Assembly: GCA_035543115.1 (NCBI GenBank)
Contig: DATKKF010000058.1
Span: 21,609 to 85,608, forward strand
Length of the DNA: 64,000 nucleotides
Source of the DNA: RPRB01 sp035543115
Lineage (GTDB): Bacteria > Myxococcota > Myxococcia > Myxococcales > Myxococcaceae
Direction: 5' to 3'
A program made the position numbers and the translations under genes. The number at the start of each line of letters is the position of its first letter. The first letter of the stretch is position 1. Of this stretch, positions 27,121 through 36,403 are shown in pieces. Under the pieces are notes generated by a model. The model searched no databases. It was given only the letters and a program-made list of their open reading frames with translations, and had not been told where the DNA came from.

Positions 27121-28548
27121 GTGCGGTTCGCCCGCGACTACTTCCACGACCTGGTCCGGGACAGCCAGCCCCACCCCGGGCTCTCGGCGGAGCGGGAGCG
27201 CTGGCTCCGGAGCTGCCGGGTGGAGGGCCGCGAGGAGCGGCTGTTCGAGTTCGAGATGCTGCTGCGGGGCATGGAACGGTACTTCAAGCTCCACAACCTC
27301 CCCATCGACTCGGTGGCCCGTCCAGTGGTCACCCGCGACTTCTCGGACGAGCTGCGCGACGTGCGCGACGCGCTCGGGCAGGCCATCAAGCTGGCCCGGC
27401 GCCTGCTCGACCCCGGCGAGGACCAGCGGATGATGTTCCGCCGCTATGTGCAGGAGCAGCTGGTGGACGACCGCGCCCGCCGCGCCCTGATGGACGAGGA
27501 ACTGGAGGAGGACACGCCACAGGAGAGCCTCTTCCTCCTCCGGCAGAGCTTCGAGTCGCTGCGCACCGTGGTGGACTCGCTCCTCAGGCTGGAGACGGTG
27601 AGCTTCCGGGTGTTCCACGAGGTGGGGAACCTCGTGCTCCGGGCCATCCTCCACAACCAGTACTTCCGCCCGTTCCGGCCGCTCGAGTTCTGTCTGGAGT
27701 TCGACCGGGTGAAGTCCGTCCCGGTGCTCGACGCGCTCCGCAGACTCGGCGACCCGGAGCGGCGGCTCTTCACCACCGTCTTCCTCGGGCTGTTCCGGCT
27801 CCTCCACTACCTGGCCTATGTCCGGGCCAGCCCGCGCGGGGTCGAGCGGCGGGCGCGGGTGGTGCTGGCGCTGGTGCGGAGCGAGGCGTTGACCCTGGTG
27901 GGTTACCTTCGCACCGAGCTCGCGCCGCGGGTGGCGCTGCGCCGGCACCAGGGCGCAGGCCTGCGGATCGCGCGTGACCTCTCGCGGGTGGCGGACGAGA
28001 TTGGCCGGCGTCTCCGGCAGGAGGCGGACGACCCCGAGCGGGTCCTGGACATCGGCGCCTCCGCCGCCGAGCACTTGAAGGCCCAGGTGGTCCGGCTCGC
28101 GGCCGCGGTCGAGGCGCGTCTGCCGGCCGACGAGAGCTTCGTTCGCCTCGTCTCTCCGGTCATCCTGGCGCAGCGGCTCCGGAACGACCTCTGGGTGTTC
28201 GCGCAGCTCGCCCGTGCGGCGGACGAGGCGCTCACCTCCGGGACCGAGCAGGCCATCCAGGGGGTCGACACGCTCGGGGCGTTCCTCTCGTACTTCCAGG
28301 ACGTCAGCTACCAGCTGCTCCGGTACGGAGACCTGCAGGCGTTCGACCAGTTTGCCGCCATTCTCCGGGAAGCAGGGGCGATTCCGGCCGGCCCCATGGC
28401 CCGTGCCCGCCTGGCCGAGGAGTGCCGGGCATTCGCCGAGGCCGCCGAGGGTTGCTTCGTCGCCGTGGGGCGCAGGTCCGACGTGGCCGGACGCCGGTTC
28501 GACGAGGCCCACGCCAAGGCGGTGCTGGTGCGGTTCCAGCAGGTGTAG
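27121..28548 (+). CDS. Conserved helical protein of unknown function, downstream of ruvB
   Basis: About 475 aa, almost wholly helical and charged, without signal peptide or membrane helices. No catalytic motif is recognised. The N-terminal segment FARDYFHDLVRDSQPHPG and the central EVGNLVLRAILHNQYF look like conserved patches. The frame is open back to the ruvB stop, so a start earlier than GTG 27121 is possible. Position directly behind ruvCAB suggests co-transcription but not a recombination role. After it, 28549-28717 contains no clear gene. Confidence 0.7.
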   Translation: MRFARDYFHDLVRDSQPHPGLSAERERWLRSCRVEGREERLFEFEMLLRGMERYFKLHNLPIDSVARPVVTRDFSDELRDVRDALGQAIKLARRLLDPGEDQRMMFRRYVQEQLVDDRARRALMDEELEEDTPQESLFLLRQSFESLRTVVDSLLRLETVSFRVFHEVGNLVLRAILHNQYFRPFRPLEFCLEFDRVKSVPVLDALRRLGDPERRLFTTVFLGLFRLLHYLAYVRASPRGVERRARVVLALVRSEALTLVGYLRTELAPRVALRRHQGAGLRIARDLSRVADEIGRRLRQEADDPERVLDIGASAAEHLKAQVVRLAAAVEARLPADESFVRLVSPVILAQRLRNDLWVFAQLARAADEALTSGTEQAIQGVDTLGAFLSYFQDVSYQLLRYGDLQAFDQFAAILREAGAIPAGPMARARLAEECRAFAEAAEGCFVAVGRRSDVAGRRFDEAHAKAVLVRFQQV

Positions 28549-28717
28549 AAAAGTACCCAGTCGGACGCTCAACAGCAGAAAAGTCCGACAAGACGGACAC
28601 TTGTGCGGTCGTCTGGCTGTTGGTTAAGTGTGCGGGCGTTGTCACGTTGCGGCATGCGGGGGGGAGTCGCCAGCCGTGCACAACTTCGAGACGCAGGTCG
28701 GTGTTCATCCGGAGCCC

Positions 28718-29650
28718 ATGAGCGACGCGTCGTTCCACCAGCGAACCTTGGAGCAGCCCGTCGCCACCCGGGGAGTCGGACTGCACTCCGGCGCCCAGGT
28801 CACTCTGACGCTGCGGCCCGCTCCGGCTGACCACGGCATCGTCTTCCACCGGGTGGATCTCCCCGGCGCGCCGGGCATCCCAGCCACCGCGCCGCACGTG
28901 GTGGAGACCGCCCTGGCCACCAGCCTGGGCCGCGGCGAGGCGCGGGTCGGGACGGTGGAGCACTTGCTCGCCGCACTGAGCGGGCTCGGCATCGACAACG
29001 TCCGTGTCGAGGTGGACGGGCCCGAGGTCCCCATCCTCGACGGCAGCTCCGGCCCCTTCCTGTACCTGGTTCGCTCCGCGGGCATCCGGATCCTCGAGGA
29101 GCCCAAGTCGTTCGTGGTCATCCAGCGGCCGGTGATGCTGCGCGAGGGGGACCGCGAGGCCTCTCTCTCGCCCTGCGACCGGCTGCGCATCGACTGCGCG
29201 ATCGACTTCCACCACCCGCTGGTCCCGGGACAGTCGCTGTCGATCGACTTCTCCGGAAGCTCCTTCAGCCGCGAGCTGGCGCGGGCCAGGACGTTCGGCT
29301 TCCTGAAGGACGTGGAGCGGCTGAAGTCCGCCGGGCTCGCCCGCGGCGGCTCGCTGGAGAACGCCATCGTGGTGGACGAGTTCAGCATCCTCAACCCCGA
29401 GGGGCTGCGGTACCCGGACGAGTTCGTGCGTCACAAGACCCTGGACGCGCTCGGCGATCTGGCGCTCTTCGGGCACCCGGTCATCGGGCACCTTCGCGTC
29501 ACGAAGAGTGGGCACGCGCTGCACCACCGGCTGGTCAGCAAGGTGCTCGCCGACGCCTCGTCGTACGCCATCGTTCGTGCGCGTCGGCGGGAGCTCGAGC
29601 GGCTCGACCTGCGGCTGCCGGACTTCGCGCTGGCGCTCGAGTCGATCTGA
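28718..29650 (+). CDS. lpxC: UDP-3-O-acyl-N-acetylglucosamine deacetylase LpxC
   Basis: 310-aa zinc enzyme catalysing the committed step of lipid A synthesis in the cytoplasm. RTLEQPVATRGVGLHSG is the LpxC opening; zinc ligands are in VEHLLAAL and RHKTLDALGDL (His and Asp), and GHALHHRLVSK carries the catalytic His region. ATG 28718 gives a length near the usual 305; an in-frame GTG at 28676 has a better RBS (GGGGGGAG) and would add 14 residues. Its presence shows an LPS-bearing Gram-negative envelope. Confidence 0.93.
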   Translation: MSDASFHQRTLEQPVATRGVGLHSGAQVTLTLRPAPADHGIVFHRVDLPGAPGIPATAPHVVETALATSLGRGEARVGTVEHLLAALSGLGIDNVRVEVDGPEVPILDGSSGPFLYLVRSAGIRILEEPKSFVVIQRPVMLREGDREASLSPCDRLRIDCAIDFHHPLVPGQSLSIDFSGSSFSRELARARTFGFLKDVERLKSAGLARGGSLENAIVVDEFSILNPEGLRYPDEFVRHKTLDALGDLALFGHPVIGHLRVTKSGHALHHRLVSKVLADASSYAIVRARRRELERLDLRLPDFALALESI

Positions 29651-29762
29651 GCCGCGGCCGCCGGGCCCCATCCGCCTGCGCTGTGGCCGGGAAGACCGGG
29701 CACCCGTCAGGGGTTTCTGGGCTTGCGCCGCAATGTCCATTGCTGGAAAGGTGCGCCTCCCC

Positions 29763-30818
29763 ATGAATGTCTCTCGGTTCTTCGCCCCCGCGGCGCTCGC
29801 CGCCTTCGCCCTGGCCTGCGCCTGCTCCAAGCAGGCCAGCACGGCCTCATCCACCTCTGCTGCCGGCGGAGGGACCGCGCCCGACCGGGTGGTGGCGACC
29901 TTCAACGGCGGGAAGATCACCTCTGCCGAGCTGGAGAAGGAGGCCCGGCCCCAGATCGCCGATCTGGAGAACAAGATGTTCCAGGCCCGGAAGCAGGCCC
30001 TCGAGCAGATGGCGATGGAGCGCATCGTCAAGGCCGAGGCGGCCAAGGTCAACCTCTCTGAGCAGGACTACATCCGGAAGCGCATCGAGGAGGCGCCCGT
30101 CCAGCAGCCGACCGAGGCCCAGGAGCGCCAGTTCTACGACCGGTTGAAGAGCGGCGGGCAGATTCCCCCCGACGCGAGCTTCGAATCGCTGAAGGACCGC
30201 ATCTCCCAGGCGCTGGTGAACCAGCAGCGGCAGAGCCAGATGCAGAAGGTGGTCGCCGACCTCCAGAAGCAGGCGAACCTCAAGATCGACCTGCCCCAGC
30301 CGCGGGTGCAGGTCGCTGCCGAGGGTCCCGCCCGCGGCCCCAAGGACGCGCCGGTGACCATCGTGGAGTTCTCCGACTTCGAGTGCCCGTACTGCGGCGC
30401 GGCCCACGACACGGTGGAGCAGGTGATGAGCAGCTACGCCGGCAAGGTCCGGCTGGTGTACCGGCAGTTCCCGCTGAGCTTCCACCCGCACGCGGCGAAG
30501 GCCGCCGAGGCGTCGCTCTGCGCAGCGGACCAGGGGAAGTTCTGGGAGTACCACGACGCGCTGTTCAAGAATCAGAAGAAGCTCGACCCGACGGAGCTCA
30601 AGGCCCACGCCAGCGAGGTGGGGCTGGATGGGCAGAAGTTCGGCCAGTGCCTGGACTCGGGCGACAAGAAGAAGGCGGTGGACGCCGACCAGCAGGCCGG
30701 GCTCGCGGCCGGAGTGGGCGGGACGCCGGCCTTCTTCATCAACGGCATCTTCCTCAACGGCGCCCAGCCGATCGACGAGTTCAAGAAGGTCATCGACGGG
30801 GAGCTGGCGTCGAAGTGA
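29763..30818 (+). CDS. Lipoprotein with SurA-like N-terminal and DsbA-like thioredoxin domain
   Basis: 351-aa envelope protein. Signal peptide with Cys residues at the lipobox (LACACSK), a SurA N-like helical chaperone segment (about 40-165; VATFNGGKITSAELEKEA), then a DsbA/DSBA-family thioredoxin domain from about 185 with active site CPYC (EFSDFECPYCGAAH) and cis-Pro loop GVGGTPAFFING. Probably a periplasmic disulfide oxidase/isomerase with its own client-binding arm. ATG 29763 follows GGAAAGGTG; an in-frame ATG 30 nt upstream is possible. Stop overlaps the pyrF GTG (GTGA). Confidence 0.85.
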   Translation: MNVSRFFAPAALAAFALACACSKQASTASSTSAAGGGTAPDRVVATFNGGKITSAELEKEARPQIADLENKMFQARKQALEQMAMERIVKAEAAKVNLSEQDYIRKRIEEAPVQQPTEAQERQFYDRLKSGGQIPPDASFESLKDRISQALVNQQRQSQMQKVVADLQKQANLKIDLPQPRVQVAAEGPARGPKDAPVTIVEFSDFECPYCGAAHDTVEQVMSSYAGKVRLVYRQFPLSFHPHAAKAAEASLCAADQGKFWEYHDALFKNQKKLDPTELKAHASEVGLDGQKFGQCLDSGDKKKAVDADQQAGLAAGVGGTPAFFINGIFLNGAQPIDEFKKVIDGELASK

Positions 30819-31534
30819 GCGGGGCCCGCGAGCGCATCGCCTGGGCGGCGGACGTGCCGCTCGACGAGGCGCTCCGCCTGTGGCCGCTCCTCTCGCCCTG
30901 GGTGGGGGTGGTGAAGGTCGGGCTGTCGCTCTTCGTCGAGCACGGCCCGGCGGCGGTCCGGGCGTTCCGTGACCAGGGCGCCTCGGTGTTCCTGGACCTC
31001 AAGCTTCACGACATCCCGAACACGGTGGAGCGGGCCGCCACGGGTGCCGCCGCCCTGGGGGTGACCTACCTCACGGTGCACGCCTCCGGAGGAGAGAACA
31101 TGCTCCGGGCGGCGCTGCGGGGCGCGGCGACGGGGGCGAGCGCCGCCGGCGTCGAGCCGCCCGTCCTTCTCGGCGTCACCACCCTGACCTCGCTGGGGGA
31201 TCGCGAGGTGGGGGAACTCGGGTTCGGCGGCTCCGCACGCCAGATGGCCGATCGCCTGGCAGCGGTGGCGGTCCGCGCGGGTCTCTGGGGGCTGGTCTGC
31301 TCGCCGCAGGACGCGCGGCAGCTGAAGATGAACCCCGGGGTGGTGTTCCTCTGCACCCCGGGTGTCCGCCCCGGCGGCTCCGACGCTGCAGACCAGGCCC
31401 GGACCGAGACCCCGGCCGCGGCGATCGCCGCCGGGGCCGACCTGCTGGTGGTCGGCCGTCCGCTTCATGCCGCTCGCGATCCGGCGGCGGCTGCCCGGGC
31501 GCTGCACACCGAGGTCGCCGCAACGCTCGGCTGA
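30815..31534 (+). CDS. pyrF: Orotidine 5'-phosphate decarboxylase
   Basis: 239-aa TIM-barrel enzyme of the last UMP step. FLDLKLHDIPNTV holds the Asp-Lys-x-x-Asp catalytic tetrad; VKVGLSLF is the substrate strand and LLVVGRPL near the end binds phosphate. GTG 30815 overlaps the previous stop, and the first strand IAWAADVP directly follows it. Convergent with pepA, 33 nt apart. Confidence 0.93.
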   Translation: MSGARERIAWAADVPLDEALRLWPLLSPWVGVVKVGLSLFVEHGPAAVRAFRDQGASVFLDLKLHDIPNTVERAATGAAALGVTYLTVHASGGENMLRAALRGAATGASAAGVEPPVLLGVTTLTSLGDREVGELGFGGSARQMADRLAAVAVRAGLWGLVCSPQDARQLKMNPGVVFLCTPGVRPGGSDAADQARTETPAAAIAAGADLLVVGRPLHAARDPAAAARALHTEVAATLG

Positions 31535-31567
31535 GGTCGGGGCCTGGCCCGCCCACGCGTCCAGGTC

Positions 31568-33088
31568 TCAGCGGGGGGCGGTGCGGGCGCGGCTCTCGAG
31601 GAACTCCGCCAGGGTGCGGACTCCGATGCCGGTCGCACCCTTGCCCAGGTACCCGCGCTCCCGGGGCGCGAGCGCCGGCCCGGCGATGTCCAGGTGCGCC
31701 CAGGGCGCGTCGCTCACGAACTCCCGGAGGAAGATGGCCGCGCTGATCGCCCCGCCCCAGCGATCGCCGTGGTTCTTCATGTCCGCGACGTCCGAGCGGA
31801 GCGTCTCCTTCTGGAGATCCACCAGCGGGAGCCGCCAGAACGACTCGCCGGCGCGCGCCGCCGCCGAGAGCAGCTCGTCCGCCAGCGCGTCGCTGCCGGA
31901 GAAGAGCCCGCCCACCCAGTGGCCCAGCGCCACCACGCAGGCACCGGTCAGGGTCGCGAGATCGATGAGCGCGGCGGGGTTCCGCTCCACCGCGTAGGCC
32001 AGCACGTCGCCCAGCACCAGGCGACCCTCGGCGTCGGTGTTGGTCACCTCCACCGTCTTCCCCAGCCGGGAGACCAGGATGTCGCCCGGCCGGTACGCGG
32101 CCCCGCTCGGCATGTTCTCCGCGGCCCCCAGGTACCCGAGCACCGGGAAGGGCGGAGCGAGATCGGCGGCGACCTGCATCGCACCCAGCACCGCCGCGCT
32201 GCCCGCCATGTCGGACTTCATGTCCGCCATGTTCTCGGCGCTCTTCAGCGACAGCCCGCCGGAATCGAAGGTGATCGCCTTGCCCACCAGCGAGATCGGC
32301 CGGGCCCTCGCCGGCGCCGACTTCTTCGGCCGGTACGAGATCTCGATCAGCCGCGGCGTGTTCTGGCTGCCCTGACCGACCGCGGAGAACATCCCCATCC
32401 GGAGCTTCTTCAGCTCCCGCGGGCCACTCACCTTCACCTCGAGCCCGTGGCCCTTGGCCGCACGCGATGCCTCCTCGGCCAGCGCCTCGGGCGTGAGCCG
32501 GCCCGCGGGCTCGTTGACCAGGGTGCGGGCGAAGTTCGTCGCCTCGGTGACGTGGAGCACGCGGTCCAGGATGTCCCCGAGCTCGCGCGGCCGCGCCGCT
32601 CCGTCCGGGAGCAGGAGACGCACCGCCTCGAGCGCCACCCGCTCGTCCCGCCCCTCGGTGCGGTACTGGTCGAACCGATAGGCACCCAGGGCCGCGCCCT
32701 CGGCCACCGGCCCGAGCGTCTCGGTCGGATCGCCGGGGAGGGCCACCGCCACCGAGCGGGCCCGGAGCCGCTGCGCCATCTTCACCGCGCGACCCGCCGC
32801 CTGCCGGAACGCCTCGGGGTCCGTCTTCTCGCGCGGCCCGGTGCCCACCAGCACCACCCGGCCCGCCGGCAGCCGCCCGTGGGTATGGAGCACGAAGGTC
32901 TGGTCCGGCTTCCCGCGGAACCCTTCCTCGGTCGCGGCGCGAAGCAGCTGCCCGGCCAGCGCCTGGTTCACGTCGGCCACCGCGCCGTTCGGGCGCGGAG
33001 ACTCCTCGGAGAAGAGCACCAGCACGTCGGCACGGGTCCCGGCCGGCGCCCCGGTGGCCAGGGCGAATCGAGGAGAGGTGTCGGGCAT
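31568..33088 (-). CDS. pepA: Leucyl aminopeptidase (M17 family)
   Basis: 506-aa cytosolic bimetallic aminopeptidase. Metal-binding and catalytic residues lie in VGKAITFDSGGLSLK, MKSDMAGSAAVLGAM and the family signature NTDAEGRLVLGD, all intact. The N-terminal domain (about 1-160) is present. ATG 33088 (MPDTSPRF) is the first start after the regulator gene 8 nt upstream, with which it may share a transcript. Confidence 0.92.
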   Translation of the reverse strand: MPDTSPRFALATGAPAGTRADVLVLFSEESPRPNGAVADVNQALAGQLLRAATEEGFRGKPDQTFVLHTHGRLPAGRVVLVGTGPREKTDPEAFRQAAGRAVKMAQRLRARSVAVALPGDPTETLGPVAEGAALGAYRFDQYRTEGRDERVALEAVRLLLPDGAARPRELGDILDRVLHVTEATNFARTLVNEPAGRLTPEALAEEASRAAKGHGLEVKVSGPRELKKLRMGMFSAVGQGSQNTPRLIEISYRPKKSAPARARPISLVGKAITFDSGGLSLKSAENMADMKSDMAGSAAVLGAMQVAADLAPPFPVLGYLGAAENMPSGAAYRPGDILVSRLGKTVEVTNTDAEGRLVLGDVLAYAVERNPAALIDLATLTGACVVALGHWVGGLFSGSDALADELLSAAARAGESFWRLPLVDLQKETLRSDVADMKNHGDRWGGAISAAIFLREFVSDAPWAHLDIAGPALAPRERGYLGKGATGIGVRTLAEFLESRARTAPR

Positions 33089-33096
33089 AGGTCGGT

Positions 33097-34605
33097 TCAG
33101 TCGCCGTCGCGGCGGCGGCGACTGCCGGTGTCCTTGCCGGCCTCGTGCACCAGGAGCGGGGAGAAGAAGCAGTCCTTCTTCGTGTACTCGTCGAACGAGA
33201 AGGCAAAGCGGTAGCTCGCGGCGGCGCGCTGGTTGCAATCGGTGCGCTCGCAGAACCGGCAGCCGATCCCGGTGGGCACCGCGTCACGCCGGAGATCGGT
33301 GGTGGGCAGGCCGTAAGCGAGGAACTGCGCGTTCTCGGCGTGCGTCCCGAGCCCGATGCTGTACGCGGTCCCATGGACGATGGAGCCGCCGATCGGCTGC
33401 AGCTGCACCTTGGCGAAGCAGAAGTAGGTGGTGCCGTCCGGCATCATCGAGTACTGCCGGGTGAGCTGCGACGGGTTGAGGAAGGCGAGGTGCACCGCCC
33501 ACTTCCCGCACGAGCCGCCGGAGGCGAACTTGAGCCCGTCGCCGCTGTAGCGCTTGCTGATGTTCCCCGCGAGGTCGGCCCGGAGGAAGTGGAACGGGAC
33601 GCCGAGCTGCTTGGGGTCGCTCAGGTTGCAGAGCCGGTGGGCCACCGTCTCGTAGGTGGTGCCGAACACCTGGCTGAGGAGCTCCACGTCGTAGCGGGTG
33701 CGCTGCACCTCGCGGAAGAAGTCGCCGTAGCTGAGCAGCAGCGCGCCGGCGAAGTAGTTGGCCAAGTTGACCTTGATGAGCTTCGGCGTCTCGGCATGGC
33801 GCGTGCGGGTCCCGCCGAGGATGGATTCCAACAGCCGGTCTCGGTCCATCACCAGGAGGCCGATGGAGGTCGCCAGCTGGAACTTCAAGGGCTGCTCGGT
33901 GAGCGTGGGCGAGAGGGTGAGGGTCTGCTTCTCGGGGTCGAGCCGGCGCACCACCGAGCTGCCCGAGGGGCCGTTGGCGAACTCCACCCGGTACCCGAAG
34001 CGGTCGGCCAGGAGCTTCACCAGCTGATGGGACGTCACCTGCGGGTCGAGCGCGAAGTCACCGCGAAGCCGCTCAGCTTGCTCCTCGATCTCCGGGAACC
34101 AGTTGCGCTTGGCCTGGAGGAAGTCCGAGACCTCGTCGAACGGCGAGTAGTCGAGCGGGACGTCGGCCCCGTGCATCGCGCCCGCGGTGCCCGCTCCGTT
34201 GGTCTGCTGGGCAGCGAGCTTCTCGAGCTGGGTCCGGGTGTTCTTGTAGAGGTTGAACAGCGCGGCGACGGTACCGGCCAGCTTGGGCTCGGCCGAGAGG
34301 TGCTGGAGGTCCTCGGGGTCGATCTCCAGCGACTTGAGGAGCGGCTCGTCCAGGAGCTTGGCCAGGGTCTCGTCCACTGGCCCCTGGCCCAAGGAGCCCA
34401 TGAACTGCTCGGGGTCCTGGTCGAAGTACCGGAGCGCCTTCCACAGGAGCGGGAAGGGCATCACCCGCTTCCCCTTCTCGATGAGGTTCAGGTACGCCGG
34501 CGACACGCCGAGGTCGCGCGCGGCGTCCGCCTGCTTCACGTGTCGCTGGAGGCGGAGCGTCCGGAGCTTGAAGCCGACGCTGGCGTTGAGGCTGCTTTCG
34601 TTCAT
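33097..34605 (-). CDS. XRE-family regulator, RamB/ScfR (PrpR) type
   Basis: 502-aa transcriptional regulator. An N-terminal Cro/CI HTH (about 10-65; KQADAARDLGVSPAYLNLIEKGKR) is followed by an IrrE N-like domain (about 190-330; LSYGDFFREVQRTRYDVELLS, TTYETVAHRL) and a C-terminal cysteine-containing domain (GCRFCERTDC, ending in RAAASYRFAFSFDEYTKKD), the layout of the short-chain fatty acyl-CoA sensing RamB/ScfR family controlling propionate or glyoxylate metabolism. Target genes are not identified here. Its promoter region carries two ATTTACAA elements. Confidence 0.85.
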   Translation of the reverse strand: MNESSLNASVGFKLRTLRLQRHVKQADAARDLGVSPAYLNLIEKGKRVMPFPLLWKALRYFDQDPEQFMGSLGQGPVDETLAKLLDEPLLKSLEIDPEDLQHLSAEPKLAGTVAALFNLYKNTRTQLEKLAAQQTNGAGTAGAMHGADVPLDYSPFDEVSDFLQAKRNWFPEIEEQAERLRGDFALDPQVTSHQLVKLLADRFGYRVEFANGPSGSSVVRRLDPEKQTLTLSPTLTEQPLKFQLATSIGLLVMDRDRLLESILGGTRTRHAETPKLIKVNLANYFAGALLLSYGDFFREVQRTRYDVELLSQVFGTTYETVAHRLCNLSDPKQLGVPFHFLRADLAGNISKRYSGDGLKFASGGSCGKWAVHLAFLNPSQLTRQYSMMPDGTTYFCFAKVQLQPIGGSIVHGTAYSIGLGTHAENAQFLAYGLPTTDLRRDAVPTGIGCRFCERTDCNQRAAASYRFAFSFDEYTKKDCFFSPLLVHEAGKDTGSRRRRDGD

Positions 34606-34663
34606 CGAAGGGGGCCGGGCCGGGCCCGGGCGACCTCCTTCGCCTCTAGCAGCCAGGCGGCGG

Positions 34664-34726
34664 ATTTACAAACGAATGGTCAGAGACGGCGCAGGGTTAC
34701 GCCGCGCCGAGTCGAGGAATTTACAA
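34664..34726 (+). promoter_or_regulatory. Two ATTTACAA direct repeats upstream of the RamB-like gene
   Basis: ATTTACAA occurs at 34664-34671 and 34719-34726, 55 nt apart, 59 and 114 nt upstream of the regulator start, in an otherwise GC-rich 148-nt gap. On the regulator's strand they read TTGTAAAT, similar to the TTTGCAAA-like sites reported for this family. Candidate autoregulatory operators. Confidence 0.4.
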
Positions 34727-34753
34727 GAGTCCGTCCAGCCTGGATTTCGGCTC

Positions 34754-36364
34754 TCACGGAGAGGGGGGAATCCGGCAGACCGGCTCCGGGAGGGCCCAGC
34801 GGCGGACCCAGGCCGCCACCGCGGCGTCGAGGCGTGCCCGGTCTGCGGGGCCGCGCACGAAACAATCCTCCAGGCTCCAGCCTGGCGGCGCGTTTCCCGA
34901 GTAGCCGTTGAGGGTGGGGACCCGGGCGGTGTCGGTGACCCAGAGCGCGTCGATCTGCGCGTGCCACGGCGGCCAGCCATCCGGCGCCGGCGTGTAGACG
35001 AACGCCGCGCAGCCCGGGTCCACCTCGCGGGCAATCTGGTTCACCCGGGCCCGATCGAGCGCCGGGACGAAGTGGCGGTAGGACACGCCCCGCTCGAGGA
35101 GGCAGAGCAGCGCCAGCGCCGCGGCGGCGAAGGGACGCGCTCGGGACACGGCGTCAATCGCCAGCGCCAGGCCCGCCGCCCAGCCGAGGAGCACCACCTG
35201 TCCCACGCGAGGAACCGCGCGGATCGCCCTCGCCCCGGGGACAACGGCGTACACCACGGTCCAGGGCGAGGCGGCGCGCCAGGGGCCGACCTGCGTGGCG
35301 AGCAGCACCAGGGCGAGCGCGGTGATGGCCAGCACCATGACTCCGCCGCGATGGCGAGCCCGCCAGAACCCGACTCCCGCCACCCCGAGGGTGAGGAGCC
35401 CCACCCCGAACTGCTGCTCGTTGGTCTGGGAGCGCAGGCCCTGGAGCCTCCGGACCAGGCCTCCGTACCACCAGCTGTCCGGGCCGACGTTGACCCACGA
35501 CTGGCCCCGGGCGAGGAAGACGTCGTGCGCGTTCCGGAACCCCACCACCTGGGCGGCGCTCCACCACGCCCGGAGGAGGGGGAAGGTCAGCGCCGCGGAG
35601 AGCGCGCCGGCACCGGCGATGACCATCCAGTCGCGACCCAGCGACTCGAGGACGGCCGCGCGGGTGGTGCGTCCGCACAGCGCCACCCCCAGGGCGATCG
35701 CCGCCGCGAACGCGAGGAACCACCAGAGGTAGTAGCTCGCCCACGCCTGGGCAGCGGCGGCGATGCCGGCACCCATCCACGCGCACCGCGCCCGCCAGCT
35801 GCCTGGAGCCCGGAGCGCCTTGGCCAGGAGCGCCACCGCCGCCAGGGACCCGTAGGCGCCGATCAGCTGCGGGTGGTCGAGCAGGTGAATCCGCGGGGCG
35901 CCCGCGGCGATGAGCACCGCCCCGCTCGCCGCGGCGAGCCAGCGCACCCCCAGGGCGCTCCGGAGGAACCAGGTACCCGCGGCGGCATTCAGCGCCGTGG
36001 AGCAGAGGAGCCAGCCCACGTATGCCGCGTCCGGTCCGGCCCCCAGCGCCCGCATGACCCAGTACGGGGGCGCCACCCCGAGCAGGACGTCGCTGTAGGC
36101 GCCGGCGTTGGGTGCGGGGAAGTAGAAGGGAAGGTCAAAGAAGCGGCGGTGGAGCGGGTGACCGGTCAGCCACGCCCAGGTGTGCTCGATGCAATAGTGC
36201 ACGAAGCGCACGTCCCCCGGGTCGCCGGGGACGCGGACGCCGCCGCTGGCGAGCAGCGTGTGGTGCGCCAGGAGAAGCGACGCGGCGGCCGCCAGCAGGG
36301 GCGCGGCGAGGGCCGGGCCGACGTTCCGCCAGGGCAGCCGGTGTAGAAGCTTGGCCGGATCCAC
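34754..36364 (-). CDS. Multi-pass membrane protein, glycosyltransferase-C-like
   Basis: About 536 aa with roughly 11-12 predicted membrane helices (for example AALAAPLLAAAASLLLAHH, VGWLLCSTALNAAAG, VVLLGWAAGLALAIDAV) and a soluble C-terminal domain of about 110 residues. A large loop follows helix 1 (YYCIEHTW-type region, FYFPAPNAGAYSDVLLG), as in GT-C or YfhO-like proteins; no catalytic signature is certain. GTG 36364 is the only start in the right place, but it has no RBS and abuts the divergent frame, so the start is uncertain. Confidence 0.6.
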   Translation of the reverse strand: MDPAKLLHRLPWRNVGPALAAPLLAAAASLLLAHHTLLASGGVRVPGDPGDVRFVHYCIEHTWAWLTGHPLHRRFFDLPFYFPAPNAGAYSDVLLGVAPPYWVMRALGAGPDAAYVGWLLCSTALNAAAGTWFLRSALGVRWLAAASGAVLIAAGAPRIHLLDHPQLIGAYGSLAAVALLAKALRAPGSWRARCAWMGAGIAAAAQAWASYYLWWFLAFAAAIALGVALCGRTTRAAVLESLGRDWMVIAGAGALSAALTFPLLRAWWSAAQVVGFRNAHDVFLARGQSWVNVGPDSWWYGGLVRRLQGLRSQTNEQQFGVGLLTLGVAGVGFWRARHRGGVMVLAITALALVLLATQVGPWRAASPWTVVYAVVPGARAIRAVPRVGQVVLLGWAAGLALAIDAVSRARPFAAAALALLCLLERGVSYRHFVPALDRARVNQIAREVDPGCAAFVYTPAPDGWPPWHAQIDALWVTDTARVPTLNGYSGNAPPGWSLEDCFVRGPADRARLDAAVAAWVRRWALPEPVCRIPPSP

Positions 36365-36403
36365 GTGCGCGCGCGCTTTTCGCTGACTTCGGAGCGGACG
36401 ACA

